Positions 60,840-64,000 of a DNA stretch of 64,000 nucleotides are shown here, piece by piece. Position numbers and translations under genes: made by a program. This DNA comes from Kryptolebias marmoratus (lineage: Eukaryota > Chordata > Actinopteri > Cyprinodontiformes > Rivulidae), in contig NC_051451.1 in NCBI RefSeq assembly GCF_001649575.2, forward strand, positions 24,333,467 to 24,397,466, read 5' to 3'. The stretch's first letter is position 1. Each line of letters starts with the position of its first letter. The notes beneath the pieces were generated by a model. The model was not told the DNA's origin and ran no database searches. It saw nothing but the letters and a program-made list of their open reading frames with translations.

Positions 60840-63107
60840 GTAATCAATAAACAATAAACCTGCAGCCATTCGGTCAGTCATCAGAACAGTGTTTTGGGAA
60901 AAAAATAAAAAGCCTAATCAATGTCCAATATGCTAACGTTAGTATATTTTGACAGAATATTTACAGGAACCCACAGAGGTAATCAGCTGCTGTCATAAAC
61001 AACAGAAGTGTCGTATCCTGAGAATTTTATTGCTCTTAATTAGGCGACAGATGACAAACAGAAGAGGAACCGACGGTTCTTGATTCGATGCCAGATAAAC
61101 ACTGTTTGTAGCTCAGCAGATTATCATAAACAGGAGTGAGGAAATAAGATTTAACAGCGGATGCCATTTTTGATTTAACAATGAATCGTGATGAGCATTG
61201 TTCAGATGCAGATAAGGTATGGTTGCAGGGCTGAAAGTTGCAGCATCACTCTGGCCTGTTGAACGAGGAGGTTTGGAAAGCAAATTTATACTCTCACTGG
61301 CCTGAAATTGAGCAGATGTATAGTTTTACAATATATGCAGAGGAAAGTCTAAAAGTCATTTCCCCTCTTGGTAAATATGTGCATTTTTTATAACACAAAG
61401 AGAGCGCTTAGGGCGGTATCTCACTGTGCTGTGACTAGTTGGTGAACAGCATTCATGTCGGAGGCTCCAGACTTTGCTGTGGTTCTCTACTTCCTCAGAT
61501 TAGTTGCAGAGGTGCACAGTCTTGTCATTTAAGTTTTGAACATGTTCAAAACATTTGTGCAGCAACTTTTTTTTCTCCAAATAGGCACAGAGTCGTCATG
61601 TTCATCTCCATGCCGTCTCCAACCCATCTGAGTTTTGCCTCAGGCGTCTCCAACCCTTCTCAGGAATGTTGGAGCTGAATATTGATTCTTTCACTGGAGC
61701 TTTCCTCTGACAGAAAACATTTATGTCTAACAGTCATGCCGATGATAAATGATATTTATTTAAAAACTGGTCCAAAACTGCCCATCTTCATTTCAAGAGT
61801 GTACTCCAGCGGATTAGATCATAAAGGTGGGGGCGGCTGCCGAGGAGGGTACGAAGCGCGTATGAACAAAATATTCTGCATGGCCTAGAATGCAGCTTTG
61901 CAAGCTGTGCACACAAAAATAAAGCTGTGACTTTTAAAAAATGGCCACTTGGCTCAGTGACTTGTTCGCAAACACTCAGAGTTCAGTGACTCTGCAGCTG
62001 AAAACTCACGTAGTTTGTCCCAATTCTGAGTCACGAACTAGTCTCCAAACAGTCGCCTTTAAGCTCAAAGAACTAAACTTGAGTTTAAGGTGGGATGATT
62101 CAGAAATCTGTGAGCTGCAGATCTGGGAAATTGTTTTATATTAGTAAATATTAGGATTCATAAGGCGATGTAAATTTTAAAGATTTATTCAAGCTCTGAG
62201 CTTCAATCAGCAGCCACGGGCTCCTTTCATCCACTTTTGTTTATCTAAAATTAAAAAAAAATAAAATTCATCATAATATAAATATGTCATTCCAGTTTGC
62301 AGGAATGTTAAAGTGGAAGTTTAGGTTTGAAAACTAGTTCTTATTCGACAGCAAAACCCTCCAATTCGAAACAGCAGACTCTGGAGTGATGGTTCACTCT
62401 TCTGCTGTGCAGCAAATATGATGAGTCTTCAGAAGAAAACCTTTTTTTTATTATTTGTCTTTGATCAGAGTCTGTGTTGCTGTCTCACAAACACTTTCTT
62501 TCATCAGATTGAAGTGACAGCCTCAAAATGTTGAAGCCTTAAAACACGTTTTACTTTTCCTCAGGGAGCCTGAGTAGTAAACACACTCGCTTGGTGTCAC
62601 ATGAAATTACCACCTATGTGAATTGGCTTCTGAGCGCACGCCGCTCTGTCAGTTTCCCCAAGTTTGCAGCATCTGTTTGAAACAATCTGCTGAGAAGCGA
62701 ACGGTGGCGTCAAAACAAACATTCAGAGGACTTACCGTGTGTAACAGAGCTGAAAAAATATGTTTCCAAAATCAGCATGACATGTCATCAATGCCGTGGT
62801 GGGATCCTTCATTTAAACCTGCCAGTCAGCCTGACCCTGAAAGCACCGGACTTCCTGTTTTGATTGCGTTTGATCAGTAGTGGCGTTAATATACCTCTCC
62901 ATCAGAGCTGATGATCTCTTTCGTGCTATAACCAGCCCCTTTCTCTTCATCCTCGCTCTCAACTCTCCGTTTTATTATAATTTCCCCCTCTCTTTATGCA
63001 TGAGAGAAAATTGCTGGTGTCTAGTTTTGTTGACACTTAATGAATCTGGATCCGAAGTCCAGTGTGTTAATCTTGTTTCATTAATTGTGCCTCTGTCCGG
63101 CCGTCAG
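60840..63107 (+). other. micu1: micu1 intron 3
   Basis: A 2,268-nt intron between the donor GTAATC and the acceptor CCGTCAG. Roughly 61405-62090 is a dispersed repeat in minus orientation, described separately. The open frames across this stretch fall in the repeat or read through from the intron into exon 4. Confidence 0.85.
61405..62090 (-). mobile_element. micu1: Family R2 element with inverted ends, inside micu1 intron 3
   Basis: The body is in minus orientation relative to copies 1 and 2. Its left edge (61409-61446, GGTATCTCACTGTGCTGTGA, then CTAGTTGGTGAA) repeats the family's 5' end in the opposite sense to the right edge (ACGAACTAGTCTCCAAACAG, about 62034). The family therefore seems to have terminal inverted repeats, as in non-autonomous DNA transposons. 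Confidence 0.5.
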
Positions 63108-63270
63108 GTGATGGAGTACGAGAACAGAATAAGGGCTTACTCGACTCCAGACAAGATTTTCCGCTACTTCGCCACACTGAAGGTCATCAACGAGCACGGC
63201 GATGCTGAGGTTTACATGACACCCCAGGACTTCATACGCTCCATCACGCCCAATGAGAAACAGCCTGAGA
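63108..63270 (+). CDS. micu1: micu1 third coding exon: start of the conserved MICU1 core
   Basis: This exon encodes residues 119-172, beginning VM and then [18 protein letters not shown], which is virtually identical to human MICU1. It continues through FATLKV and [18 protein letters not shown]. This is the start of the N-lobe preceding the first EF hand; the EF hands themselves lie beyond the window. The exon begins in phase 0 after CCGTCAG and ends one base into a codon at donor GTGAGT (63271). The strong conservation separates it from the paralogues MICU2 and MICU3. The gene is incomplete only because the window ends. Confidence 0.95.
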
Positions 63271-64000
63271 GTGAGTTTAAGCTCCTCCTCTTCATCACTA
63301 CTGTTTGGTCTGTTGAGAATAACGTACTTCTAACTACTGATCACAAAAGTTGTTCTGCATTTTACTTTTTCTTTAATGTCATGAGGCTGTAGATAAAAGT
63401 GAATATGAAGTCTAACATTAAGCCTGACATGAAATTTATTTATTTTACATAAATAAACCCTGATTTATATATTTTCATGTCTAATAAGAGTTCATAATAA
63501 CATGTCCAAAAACCTTATTAAACACTGAAAAAAGCCATAGAAAAGCTAAATTGATTAGCATTGTCTTTAACGCTGAAAGTTAATACACAAAGCAAACGTT
63601 TCTGAGTTATTACAGAAGACAGTCATGATAATTTCAACTATTACAAACTAGTATAACTTAGAGACATGTATATATTCTTCAGGGTTCAGAAAAGAAAGGT
63701 TGTGAAAACATGTTTTTACCTGTAGCAGCTATGGCAACTGTTCTGGGACAAACGCTGACTGCCGTGCTGACTCCCAAAGTGGCAGCACAGATTAACGTTA
63801 ACAAAATAGATTTTTGACATTTGAAAATTTATTCAGAGTGTCTGCAATGCGCTGCATCTAAACATACAGGTGCTGGTCATAAAATTAGAATATCATGAAA
63901 AAGTAGATTGATTTCAGTAATTCCATTTAAAAAGTGAAACTTGTATATTATATTCATACATTACATACAAACTCATATATTTCAAATGTTTATTTCGTTT
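63271..64000 (+). other. micu1: micu1 intron 4, partial
   Basis: Starts at donor GTGAGT and runs off the window. The next MICU1 exon was not found before 64000. The last 134 bases are a transposon end, listed separately. Confidence 0.8.
63867..64000 (+). mobile_element. Left end of a probable Tc1/mariner-like transposon, cut by the window end
   Basis: Starts at TA followed by CAGGTGCTGGTCATAAAAT and runs to the last base. I recognise this as a family very common in teleost genomes; the leading TA suits Tc1/mariner target sites. Assignment to Tc1/mariner is from recall of the family, since the transposase part is not in the window. Confidence 0.55.

Noticed and set aside
62880..63107. Open frame extending upstream of micu1 third coding exon
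   Set aside because: It is intronic read-through; the CCGTCAG acceptor and the match to MICU1 start at 63108.
1..64000. CRISPR arrays, rRNA, tRNA or bacterial-type operons
   Set aside because: None seen; tandem arrays here are microsatellites or minisatellites and the DNA is of vertebrate type.

Overview
This window is nuclear DNA from a ray-finned fish, most likely a percomorph and possibly a cichlid. It is AT-rich and intron-dominated, with short exons bounded by GT/AG sites, CpG-dense promoters and many decayed transposons of fish type (Tc1/mariner, hAT-like, L2-like LINEs). There is no bacterial-style coding; nearly all open frames in the window are chance.

Two genes can be supported, and both encode parts of one machine, the mitochondrial calcium uniporter. 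On the minus strand is mcu, the pore subunit. Exon 1 (45390-45506) carries the start codon and mitochondrial targeting peptide, and a probable 81-nt exon 2 lies 28 kb further on (17241-17321). The rest of mcu must continue beyond position 1. On the plus strand is micu1, the EF-hand gatekeeper. It has a CpG-rich promoter and probable noncoding exon 1 near 54.24-54.39 kb, then coding exons at 59608-59771, 60650-60839 and 63108-63270; the remaining exons lie beyond 64000. The genes are divergent, about 9 kb apart, the same head-to-head order as human 10q22.1.

Layout: 1-17240 is mcu intron 2 (microsatellites, repeats, three CTCF-like motifs, a CpG-dense block). 17322-45389 is mcu intron 1, packed with dispersed repeats, including a Tc1-like relic and one transposon nested in another. 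45240-45740 is the mcu promoter. 45.8-54.2 kb is the shared intergenic region, with LINE fragments on both strands and a perfect palindrome of two SRF-type CArG boxes almost midway between the promoters. 54.24-64 kb is the 5' part of micu1, including a possible second CpG-dense promoter with a short in-frame coding first exon (58700-58728). The window ends inside the left end of what looks like a Tc1-like transposon in micu1 intron 4.

Identification of micu1 and of mcu exon 1 is firm. mcu exon 2, the alternative micu1 exon and all regulatory sites are inferences from sequence. No rRNA, tRNA or CRISPR was recognised.
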